Assembly (NCBI GenBank): GCA_964020085.1
Contig: OZ026597.1
Coordinates: 4,342,894 to 4,406,893 of the forward strand
Origin: Micromussa lordhowensis
Taxonomy: Eukaryota; Cnidaria; Anthozoa; Scleractinia; Lobophylliidae
Direction of reading: 5' to 3'
Length of the DNA stretch: 64,000 nt
Position numbers and translations under genes: made by a program. Below, piece after piece: positions 49,201 through 60,679 of this stretch. Each line of letters opens with the position of its first letter. Position 1 is the stretch's first letter. The notes under the pieces are model-generated. The model was given only the letters and a program-made list of their open reading frames with translations, was not told the DNA's origin and did no database searches.

Positions 49201-51492
49201 CCGATTTAGGTCTCCTTGGCAAATTTGTCATAACTTGGCTCTACGGGCACTTACGGAGGCGCAAGTTGCAGCAAAATGTTCCTCTATGATTGCACTTTAA
49301 GTGCATACTAATTAAGAGATGATGTGATTTGCGCCAGGGGGTGTTTGAAGGCCGTATAGTCGGCCTACTATTTTGAGCATTTTCCCTTGGTCCCCCTTTG
49401 GCAAAATCTCAGAAAATGGCCGATTTAGGTCTCCTTGGCAAATTTGTCATAACTCGTCTCTACGGGAACTTATGGAGGCGCAAGTTGCAGCAAAACGTTC
49501 CTCTACGATTGTATTTTAAGTGCATACTAATTAGGAGATGATGCGATTTGCGCCAGGGTGGTTTTGAAGCCCGTATAGTCGGCCTACTTTTTTGAGCATT
49601 TTCCCTTGGTCCCCCCTTGGCAAAATCTCAGAAAATGGCCGATTTAGGTGTCCTTGTCAAATTTGTCATAATTCGGCTCTACGGGCAGTTATGGAGGCGC
49701 AATTTGCAGCAAAATGTTCCTCTATGATTGCACTTTAAGTGCATACTATATAGGAGATGATGCGATTTGCGCCAGGGTGTTTTTGAAGCCCGTATAGTCG
49801 GCCTACTTTTTTAAGCATTTTCCCTTGGTCCCCCCTTGGCAAAATCTCAGAAAATGGCCGATTTAGGTCTCCTTGGCAAATTTGTCATAACTCGGCTCTA
49901 CGGGCACTTATGGAGGCGCAAATTGCAGAAAAATGTTCCTCTATGATTGTATTTTAAGTGCATACTAATTAGGAGATGATGCGATTTGCGCCAGGGTGGT
50001 TTTGAAGCCCGTATAGTCGGCCTACTTTTTTGAGCATTTTCCCTTGGTCCCCCCTTGGCAAAATCTCAGAAAATGGCCGATTTAGGTCTCCTTGTCAAAT
50101 TTGTCATAATTCGGCTCTACGGGCAGTTATGGAGGCGCAATTTGCAGCAAAATGTTCCTCTATGATTGCACTTTAAGTGCATACTAATTAGGAGATAATG
50201 CAATTTGCGCCAGGGTGGTTTTGAACCCCGTATAGTAGGCCCACTTTTTTGATCATTTTCCCTTGGTCCCCCCTTGGAAAAATCTCAGAAAATGGCCGAT
50301 TTAGGTCTCCTTGGCAAATTTGTCATAACTCGGCTCTACGGGTACTTATGGAGGCGCAAGTTGCGGCAAAATGTTCCTCTATGATTGCACTTTAAGTGCA
50401 TACTAATTAGGAGATGATGCGATTTGCGCCAGGGTGTTTTTGAAGCCCGTATAGTAGGCCCATTTTTTTGATCATTTTCCCTTGGTCCCCCCCCTGGCAA
50501 AATCTCAGAAAATGGCCGATTTAGGTCTCCTTGGCAAATTTGTCATAACTCGGCTCTACGGGCACTTATGGAGGCGCAAGTTGCTGCAAAATGTTCCTCT
50601 ATGATTGCACTTTAAGTGCATACTAATTAGGAGATGATGCGATTTGCGCCAGGGTGTTTTTGAAACCCGTATAGTTGGCCTACTTTTTTGAGTATTTTCC
50701 CTTGGTCCCCCCTTGGCAAAATCTCAGAAAATGGCCGATTTAGGTCTCCTTGGCAAATTTGTCATAACTCGGCTCTACGGGTACTTATGGAGGCGCAAGT
50801 TGCACCAAAATGTTCCTCTATGATTGCACTTTAAGTGCATACTAATTAGGAGTGATGCGATTTGCGCCAGGGTGTTTTTGAAACCCGTATAGTTGGCCCA
50901 CTTTTTTGATCATTTTCCCTTGGTCCCCCCCCTGGCAAAATCTCAGAAAATGGCCGATTTAGGTCTCCTTGGCAAATTTGTCATAACTCGGCTCTACGTG
51001 CACTTATGGAGGCGCAAGTTGCAGCAAAATGTTCCTCTATGATTGCACTTTAAGTGCATACTAATTAGGAGATGATGCGATTTGCGCCAGGGTGTTTTTG
51101 AAGCCCGTATAGTAGGCCCACTTTTTTGATCATTTTCCCATGGTCCCCCCTTGGCAAAATCTCAGAAAATGGCCGATTTAGGTGTCCTTGGCAAATTTGT
51201 CGATAACTCGACGCTACGGGCCCTTATGGAGGCGAAAGTTGTAGCAAAATGTTCCTCTATGATTGCACTTTAAGTGCATACTAATTAGGAGATGATGCGA
51301 TTTGCGCCAGGGTGTTTTTGAAGCCCGTATAGTCGGCCTACTTTTTTAAGCATTTTCCCTTGTTCCCCCCTTGTCAAAATCTCAGAAAATGGCCGATTTA
51401 GGTCTCCTTGGCAAATTTGTCATAACTCGGCTGTACGGGCACTTATGGAGGCGCAAGTTGCAGCAAAATGTTCCTCTATGATTGCACTTTAA

Positions 51493-52830
51493 GTGAATAC
51501 TAAATAGGAGATGATGTGATTTGCGCCAGGGAGTGTTTGAAGCCCGTATAGTCGGCCTACTATTTTGAGCATTTTCCGTTGGTCCCCCTTTGGCAAAATC
51601 TCAGAAAATGGCCGATTTAGGTCTCCTTGGCAAATTTGTCATAACTCGGCTCTACGGGAACTTATGGAGGCGCAAGTTGCAGCAAAATGTTTCTCTATGA
51701 TTGTACTTTAAGTGCATACTAATTAGGAGATGATGTGATTTGCGCCAGGGTGGTTTTGAAGCCCGTATAGTCGGCCTACTTTTTTGAGCATTTTCCCTGG
51801 TTCCCCCCTTGGCAAAATCTCAGAAAATGGCCGATTTAGGTCTCCTTGTCAAATTTGTCATAACTCGGCTCTACGGGCAGTTATGGAGGCGCAAGTTGCA
51901 GCAAAATGTTCCTCTATGATTGCACTTTAAGTGCATACTAATTAGGAGATGATGCGATTTGCGCCAGGATGTCTTTGAAGCCCGTATAGTCGGCCCACTT
52001 TTTTGATCATTTTCCCTTGGTACCCCCTTGGCAAAATGTCAGAAAATGGCCGATTTAGGTCTCCTTGGCAAATTTGTCGATAACTCGGCGCAACGGGCAC
52101 TTATGGAGGCGCAAGTTGCAGCAAAATGTTCCTCTATGATTGCACTTTAAGTGCATACTAATTAGGAGATGATGCGATTTGCGCCAGAGTGTTTTTGAAG
52201 CCCGTATAGTCGGCCTACTTTTTTGAGCATTTTCCCTTGGTCCCCCCTTGGCAAAATCTCAGAAAATTGCCGATTTAGGTCTCCTTGTCAAATTTGTCAT
52301 AATTCGGCTCTACGGGCAGTTATGGAGGCGCAATTTGCAGCAAAATGTTCCTCTATGATTGCACTTTAAGTGCATGCTAATTAGGAGATGATGCGATTTG
52401 CGCCAGGGTGTTTTTGAAGCCCGTATAGTAGGCCCACTTTTTTGATCATTTTCCCTTGGTCCCCCCTTGGCAAAATCTCAGAAAATGGTCGATTTAGGTC
52501 TCCTTGGCAAATTTGTCATAACTTGGCTCTACGGGCACTTACGGAGGCGCAAGTTGCAGCAAAATGTTCCTCTATGATTGCACTTTAAGTGCATACTAAT
52601 TAAGAGATGATGTGATTTGCGCCAGGGGGTGTTTGAAGCACGTATAGTCGGCCTACTATTTTGAGCATTTTCCCTTGGTCCCCCTTTGGCAAAATCTCAG
52701 AAAATGGCCGATTTAGGTCTCCTTGGCAAATTTGTCATAACTCGTCTCTACGGGAACTTATGGAGGCGCAAGTTGCAGCAAAACGTTCCTCTATGATTGT
52801 ATTTTAAGTGCATACTAATTAGGAGATGAT
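51493..52830 (+). repeat. Further partial copy of the 48.2-49.5 kb block
   Basis: 48207-49530 recurs at 51493-52820 with an offset of 3286-3288 bp (15 monomers). Markers are GTGAATACTAAATAGG, GGTACCCCC, TAACTTGGCTC (49231 and 52519) and CCAGGGGGTGTTTG. This copy retains the CGCCAGGGTGG form where the other three copies have the CGCCATGG deletion. It therefore branched before that deletion arose, or was converted. Confidence 0.85.
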
Positions 52831-52898
52831 GCGATTTGCGCCAGGGTGTTTTTGAAGCCCGTATAGTAGGCCCATTTTTTTGATCATTTTCCCTTGTT

Positions 52899-52915
52899 CC
52901 CCCCCCCCCCCCCCC
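52899..52915 (+). repeat. Expanded C homopolymer (17 C)
   Basis: The C tract of the monomer is usually five or six bases. Here it is 17 C between TTGTT and TGGC. Intermediate lengths exist elsewhere (for example 9 near 59040), always where TTGGC has become CTGGC. Slippage or a base-calling error are both possible. Confidence 0.9.
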
Positions 52916-52918
52916 TGG

Positions 52919-53744
52919 CAAAATCTCAGAAAATGGCCGATTTAGGTCTCCTTGGCAAATTTGTCATAACTCGGCTGTACGGGCACTTATGGAGGCGCAA
53001 GTTGCTGCAAAATGTTCCTCTATGATTGCACTTTAAGTGCATACTAATTAGGAGATGATGCGATTTGCGCCAGGGTGTTTTTGAAACCCGTATAGTAGGC
53101 CTACTTTTATGAGCATTTTCCCTTGGTCCCCCCTTGGCAAAATCTCAGAAAATGGCCGATTTAGGTCTCCTTGGCAAATTTGTCATAACTCGGCTCTACG
53201 GGCACTTATGGAGGCGCAAGTTGCAGCAAAATGTTCCTCTATGATTGCACTTTAAGTGCATACTAATTAGAAGATGATGCGATTTGCGCCAGGGTGTTTT
53301 TGAAGCCCGTATAGTAGGCCCACTTTTTTGATCATTTTTCCATGGTCCCCCCTTGGCAAAATCTCAGAAAATGGCCGATTTAGGTCTCCTTGGCAAATTT
53401 GTCATAACTCGGCTGTACGGGCACTTATGGAGGCGCAAGTTGCTGCAAAATGTTCCTCTATGATTGCACTTTAAGTGCATACTAATTAGGAGATGATGCG
53501 ATTTGCGCCAGGGTGTTTTTGAAACCCGTATAGTAGGCCTACTTTTATGAGCATTTTCCCTTGGTCCCCCCTTGGCAAAATCTCAGAAACTGGCCGATTT
53601 AGGTCTCCTTGGCAAATTTGTCATAACTCGGCTCTACGGGCATTATGGAGGCGCAAGTTGCAGCAAAATGTTCCTCTATGATTGCACTTTAAGTGCATTC
53701 TAATTAGAAGATGATGCGATTTGCGCCAGGGTGTTTTTGAAGCC
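52919..53744 (+). repeat. 2-monomer duplication, 438 bp
   Basis: 52919-53305 and 53357-53744 share GGCTGTACGG (438 bp apart), GTTGCTGCAAAATG and CTACTTTTATGAGC. Copy 2 has lost one base in CGGGCATTATGG. The copies diverge after CCCGTATAGTAGG / CCCGCATATTCGG. Confidence 0.85.
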
Positions 53745-56700
53745 CGCATATTCGGCCTACTTTTTTGAGCATTTTCCCTTGGTCCCCCTTGGCAAAATCT
53801 CAGAAAATGACCGATTTAGGTGTCCTTGGCAAATTTGTCGATAACTCGACGCTACGGGCACTTATGGAGGCGCAAGTTGTAGCAAAATGTTCCTCTATGA
53901 TTGCACTTTAAGTGCATACTAATTAGGAGATGATGCGATTTGCGCCAGGGTGTTTTTGAAGCCCGTATAGTCAGCCTACTTTTTTAAGCATTTTCCCTTG
54001 TTCCCCCCTTGGCAAAATCTCAGAAAATGGCCGATTTAGGTCTCCTTGGCAAATTTGTCATAACTCGGCTCTACGGGCACTTATGGAGGCGCAAGTTGCA
54101 GCAAAATGTTCCTCTATGATTGCACTTTAAGTGCCTACTAATTAGGAGATGATGCGATTTGTGCCAGGGTGTTTTTGAAACCCGTATAGTTGGCCTACTT
54201 TTTTGAGCATTTTTCCTTGGTCCCCCCTTGGCAAAATCTCAGAAAATGGCGGATTTAGGTTTCCTTGGCAAATTTGTCATAATTTGGCTCTACGGGCACT
54301 TATGGAGGCGAAAGTTGCAGCAAAATGTTCCTCTATGATTGCACGTTAGGTGCATACTAATTAAGAGATGATGTGATTTGCGCCAGGGTGTTTTTGAAGC
54401 ATGTGTAGTCGGCCCACTTTTTTAAGCATTTTCCCTTGGTCCCCCCTTGGCAAAATCTCAGAAAATGGCCGATTTAGGTCTCCTTGGCAAATTTGTCTTA
54501 ACTCGGCTCTACGGGCACTTATGGAGTCGCAAGTTGCAGCAAAATGTTCCTCTATGATTTCACTTTAAGTGCATACTAATTAAGAGATGATGCGATTTGC
54601 GCCAGGGTGTTTTTGAAGTCCGTATAGTCGGCCCACTTTTTTGATCATTTTCCCTTGGTCCCCCCTTAGCAAAATGTTAGAAAATGGCCGATTTAGGTCT
54701 TCTTGGCAAATTTGTCATAACTCGGCTCTACGGGCACTTATGGAGGCGAAAGTTGCAGCAAAATGTTCCTCTATGATTGCACTTTAAGTGCATACTAATT
54801 AAGAGATGATGTGATTTGCGCCAGGGGGTGTTTGAAGCCCGTATAGTCGGCCTACTATTTTGAGCATTTTCCCTTGGTCCCCCTTTGGCAAAATCTCAGA
54901 AAATGGCCGATTTAGGTCTCCTTGGCAAATTTGTCATAACTCGGCTCTACGGGCACTTATGGAGGCGCAAGTTGCAGCAAAACGTTCCTCTATGATTGTA
55001 TTTTAAGTGCATAATAATTAAGAGATGATGCGATTTGCGCCAGGGTGGTTTTGAAGCCCGTATATTCGGCCTACTTTTTTGAGCATTTTCCCTTGGTCCC
55101 CCCTTGGAAAAATCTCAGAAAATGGCCGATTTAGGTGTCCTTGTCAAATTTGTCATAATTCGGCTCTACGGGCAGTTATGGAGGCGCAATTTGCAGCAAA
55201 ATGTTCCTCTATGATTGCACTTTAAGTGCATACTAATTAGGAGATGATGCAATTTGCGCCAGGGTGTTTTTGAAGCCCGTATAGTCGGCCTACTTTTTTA
55301 AGCAATTTTCCTTGGTCCCCCCTTGGCAAAATCTCAGAAAATGACCGATTTAGGTCTCCTTGGCAAATTTGTCATAACTCGGCTCTACGGGCACTTATGG
55401 AGGCGCAAGTTGCAGCAAAATGTTCCTCTATGATTGCACTTTAAGTGCATACTAATTAAGAGATGATGCGATTTGCGCCAGGGTGTTTTTGAAGCCCGTA
55501 TACTAGGCCCACTTTTTTGATCATTTTCCCTTGGTCCCCCCCCTGGCAAAATCTCAGAAAATGGCCGATTTAGGTCTCCTTGGCAAATTTGTCATAACTC
55601 GGCTCTACGTGCACTTATGGAGGCGCAAGTTGCAGCAAAATGTTCCTCTATGATTGCACTTTAAGTGCATACTAATTAGGAGATGATGCGATTTGCGCCA
55701 GGGTGTTTTTGAAGCCCGTATAGTAGGCCCACTTTTTTGATCATTTTCCCATGGTCCCCCCTTGGCAAAATCTCAGAAAATGGCCGATTTAGGTGTCCTT
55801 GGCAAATTTGTCGATAACTCGACGCTACGGGCCCTTATGGAGGCGAAAGTTGTAGCAAAATGTTCCTCTATGATTGCACTTTAAGTGCATACTAATTAGG
55901 AGATGATGCGATTTGCGCCAGGGTGTTTTTGAAGCCCGTATAGTCGGCCTACTTTTTTAAGCATTTTCCCTTGTTCCCCCCTTGGCAAAATCTCAGAAAA
56001 TGGCCGATTTAGGTCTCCTTGGCAAATTTGTCATAACTCGGCTGTACGGGCACTTATGGAGGCGCAAGTTGCAGCAAAATGTTCCTCTATGATTGCACTT
56101 AAAATGCATACTACTTAGGAGATGATGCGATTTGCGCCAGGGTGTTTTTGAAACCCGTATAGTAGGCCTACTTTTTTGAGCATTTTTCCTTGGTCCCCCC
56201 TTGGCAAAATCTCAGAAAATGGCGGATTTAGGTCTGCTCGGCAAATTTGTCATAATTTGGCTCTACGGGCACTTATGGAGGCGAAAACTGCAGCAAAATG
56301 TTCCTCTATGATTGCACGTTAGGTGCATACTAATTAAGAGATGATGCGATTTGCGCCAGGGTGTTTTTGAAGCCCGTATAGTCGGCCCACTTTTTTGATC
56401 ATTTTCCCTTGGTCCCCCCTTGGCAAAATGTTAGAAAATGGCCGATTTAGGTCTCCTTGGCAAATTTGTCATAAATCGGCTCTACGGGCACTTATGGAGG
56501 TGCAAGTTGCAGCAAAATGTTCCTCTATGATTGCACTTTAAGTGCATGCTAATTAAGAGATGATGTGATTTGCGTCAGGGGGTGTTTGAAGCCCGTATAG
56601 TCGGCCTACTATTTTGAGCATTTCCCCTTGGTCCCCCTTTGGCAAAATCTCAGAAAATGGCCGATTTAGGTCTCCTTGGCAAATTTGTCATAACTCGGCT

Positions 56701-57214
56701 CTACGGTCACTTATGGAGGCGCAAGTTGCAGCAAAACGTTCCTCTATGATTGTATTTTAAGTGCATACTAATTAGGAGATGATGCGATTTGCGCCAGGGT
56801 GTTTTTGAAGCCCGTATAGTCGGCCTACTTTTTTGAGCATTTTCCCTTGGTCCCCCCTTGGCAAAATCTCCGAAAATGGCCGATTTAGGTGTCCTTGTCA
56901 AATTTGTCATAATTCGGCTCTACGGGCAGTTATGGAGGCGCAATTTGCAGCAAAATGTTCCTCTATGATTGCACTTTAAGTTCATACTAATTAGGAGATG
57001 ATGCGATTTGCGCCAGGGTGTTTTTGAAGCCCGTATAGTCGGCCTACTTTTTTAAGCATTTTTCCTTGGTCCCCCCTTGGCAAAATCTCAGAAAATGACC
57101 GATTTAGGTCTCCTTGGCAAATTTGTCATAACTCGGCTCTACGGGCACTTATGGAGGCGCAAGTTGCAGCAAAATGTTCCTCTATGAATGCACTTTAAGT
57201 GCATACTAATTAAG

Positions 57215-58740
57215 AGATGATGTGATTTGCGCCAGGGAGTATTTGAAGCCCGTATAGTTGGCCTACTATTTTGAGCATTTTCCCTTGGTCCCCCTTTGGC
57301 AAAATCTCAGAAAACGGCCGATTTAGGTCTCCTTGGCAAATTTGTCATAACTCGGCTCTACGGCCACTTATGGAGGCGCAAGTTGCAGCAAAATGTTCCT
57401 CTATAATTGCACTTTAAGTGCATACTAATTAGAAGATGATGCGATTTGCGCCAGGGTGTTTTTGGAACCCGTATAGTAGGCCTACTTTTTTGAGCATTTT
57501 CCCTTGGTCCCCCCTTGGCAAAATCTCAGAAAATGGCCGATTTAGGTCTTCTTGGCAAATTTGTCATAACTCGGCTGTACGGGCACTTATGGAGGGGCAA
57601 GTTGCAGCAAAATGTTCCTCTATGATTGTATTTTAAGTGCATACTAATTAGGAGATGATGCGATTTGCGCCAGGGTGGTTTTGAAGCCCGTATAGTCGGC
57701 CTACTTTTTTGAGCATTTTCCCTTGGTCCCCCCTTGGCAAAATCTCAGAAAATGGCCGATTTAGGTCTCCTTGTCAAATTTGTCATAATTCGGCTCTACG
57801 GGCAGTTATGGAGGCGCAATTTGCAGCAAAATGTTCCTCTATGTTTGCACTTTAAGTGCATACTAATTAGGAGATGATGCGATTTGCGCCAGGGTGGTTT
57901 TGAAGCCCGTATAGTAGGCCCACTTTTTGATCATTTTCCCTTGGTCCCCCCTTTGCAAAATCTCAGAAAATGGCCGATTTAGGTCTCCTTGGCAAATTTG
58001 TCATAACTCGGCTCTACGGGCACTTATGGAGGCGCAAGTTGCACCAAAATGTTCATCTATGATTGCACTTTAAGCGCATACTAATTAGGAGATGATGTGA
58101 TTTGCGCCAGGGAGTATTTGAAGCCCGTATAGTTGGCCTACTATTTTGAGCATTTTCCCTTGGTCCCCCTTTGGCAAAATCTCAGAAAACGGCCGATTTA
58201 GGTCTCCTTGGCAAATTTGTCATAACTCGGCTCTACGGGCACTTATGGAGGCGCAAGTTGCAGCAAAATGTTCCTCTATAATTGCACTTTAAGTGCATAC
58301 TAATTAGAAGATGATGCGATTTGCGCCAGGGTGTTTTTGGAACCCGTATAGTAGGCCTACTTTTTTGAGCATTTTCCCTTGGTCCCCCCTTGGCAAAATC
58401 TCAGAAAATGGCCGATTTAGGTCTCCTTGTCAAATTTGTCATAATTCGGCTCTACGGGCAGTTATGGAGGCGCAATTTGCAGCAAAATGTTCCTCTATGT
58501 TTGCACTTTAAGTGCATACTAATTAGGAGATGATGCGATTTGCGCCAGGGTGGTTTTGAAGCCCGTATAGTAGGCCCACTTTTTGATCATTTTCCCTTGG
58601 TCCCCCCTTTGCAAAATCTCAGAAAATGGCCGATTTAGGTCTCCTTGGCAAATTTGTCATAACTCGGCTCTACGGGCACTTATGGAGGCGCAAGTTGCAC
58701 CAAAATGTTCCTCTATGATTGCACTTTAAGCGCATACTAA
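57215..58740 (+). repeat. 4-monomer block and derived copy lacking one monomer
   Basis: 57215-57548 matches 58090-58423 (offset 875 bp; markers CAGGGAGTATTTG, AAAACGGCCG, TTTTTGGAACCC). After that, 57768-58085 matches 58424-58740 at an offset of 656 bp (marker CTATGTTTGCAC). The second copy therefore lacks the monomer at about 57549-57767. Confidence 0.85.
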
Positions 58741-60050
58741 TTAGGAGATGATGCGATTTGCGCCAGGGTGTTTTTGAAACCCGTATAGTTGGCCTACTTT
58801 TTTGAGTATTTTCCCTTGGTCCCCCCTTGACAAAATCTCAGAAAATGGCCGATTTAGGTCTCCTTGGCAAATTTGTCATAACTCGGCTCTACGGGTACTT
58901 ATGGAGGCGCAAGTTGCAGCAAAATGTTCCTCTATGATTGCACTTTAAGTGCATACTAATTAGGAGATGATGCGATTTGCGCCAGGGTGTTTTTGAAGCC
59001 CGTATAGTAGACCCACTTTTTTGATCATTTTCCCTTGGTCCCCCCCCCTGGCAAAATCTCAGAAAATGGCCGATTTAGGTCTCCTTGGCAAATTTGTCAT
59101 AACTCGGCTCTACGGGCACTTATGGAGGCGCAAGTTGCTGCAAAATGTTCCTCTATGATTGCACTTTAAGTGCATACTAGTTAGAAGATGATGCGATTTG
59201 CGCCAGGGTGTTTTTGAAACCCGTATAGTAGGCCTACTTTTTTGAGCATTTTCCCTTGGTCCCCCCTTGGCAAAATCTCAGAAAATGGCCGATTTAGGTC
59301 TCCTTGGCAAATTTGTCATAACTCGGCTCTACGGGCACTTATGGAGGCGCAAGTTGCAGCAAAATGTTCCTCTATGATTGCACTTTAAGCGCATACTAAT
59401 TAGGAGATGATGCGATTTGCGCCAGGGTGTTTTTGAAACCCGTATTGTTGGCCTACTTTTTTGAGTATTTTCCCTTGGTCCCCCCTTGGCAAAATCTCAG
59501 AAAATGGCCGATTTAGGTCTCCTTGGCAAATTTGTCATAACTCGGCTCTACGGGTACTTATGGAGGCGCAAGTTGCAGCAAAATGTTCCTCTATGATTGC
59601 ACTTTAAGTGCATACTAATTAGGAGATGATGCGATTTGCGCCAGGGTGTTTTTGAAGCCCGTATAGTAGACCCACTTTTTTGATCATTTTCCCTTGGTCC
59701 CCCCCCTGGCAAAATCTCAGAAAATGGCCGATTTAGGTCTCCTTGGCAAATTTGTCATAACTCGGCTCTACGGGCACTTATGGAGGCGCAAGTTGCTGCA
59801 AAATGTTCCTCTATGATTGCACTTTAAGTGCATACTAGTTAGAAGATGATGCGATTTGCGCCAGGGTGTTTTTGAAACCCGTATAGTAGGCCTACTTTTT
59901 TGAGCATTTTCCCTTGGTCCCCCCTTGGCAAAATCTCAGAAAATGGCCGATTTAGGTCTCCTTGGCAAATTTGTCATAACTCGGCTCTACGGGCACTTAT
60001 GGAGGCGCAAGTTGCAGCAAAATGTTCCTCTATCATTGCACTTTAAGTGC
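58731..60050 (+). repeat. 3-monomer higher-order repeat, 659 bp, two copies
   Basis: 58731-59389 and 59390-60050 share AAGCGCATACTAATTAGG, TTTTTTGAGTATTTTCCC, AGTAGACCCAC, an enlarged C tract and CATACTAGTTAGAAG. The C tract is two bases shorter in the second copy. The copies are otherwise nearly identical. Confidence 0.88.
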
Positions 60051-60679
60051 ATACTAATTAGGAGATGACGCGATTTGCGCCAGGGTGTTTTTGAAGCCCG
60101 TATAGTAGGCCCACTTTTTTGATCATTTTCCCATGGTCCCCCCTTGGCAAAATCTCAGAAAATGGCCGATTTAGGTCTCCTTGGCAAATTTGCATAACTC
60201 GGCTCTACGGGCACTTATGGAGGCGCAAGCTGCAGCAAAATGTTCCTCTATGATTGCACTTTAAGTGCATACTAATTAGGAGATGATGCGATTTGCGCCA
60301 GGGTGTTTTTGTAGCCCGTATAGTCGGCCTACTTTTTTGAGCATTTTCCCTTGGTCCCCCTCGGCAAAATCTCAGAAAATGGCCGAATTAGGTGTCCTTG
60401 GCAACTTTGTCGATAACTCGACGCTACAGGCACTTTTGGAGGCGCAAGTTCTAGCAAAATGTTCCTCTATGATTGCACTTTAAGTGCATACTAATTAGGA
60501 GATGATGCGATTTTCGCCAGGGAGTTTTTGAAGCCCGTATAGTCGGCCTACTTTTTTGAGCATTTTTCCTTGGTCCCCCCCTTGGGAAAATCTCAGAAAA
60601 TGGCGGATTTAGGTCTCCTCGGCAAATTTGTCATAATTCGGCTGTACGGGCACTTATGGAGGCGCAAGTTGCAGCAAAA

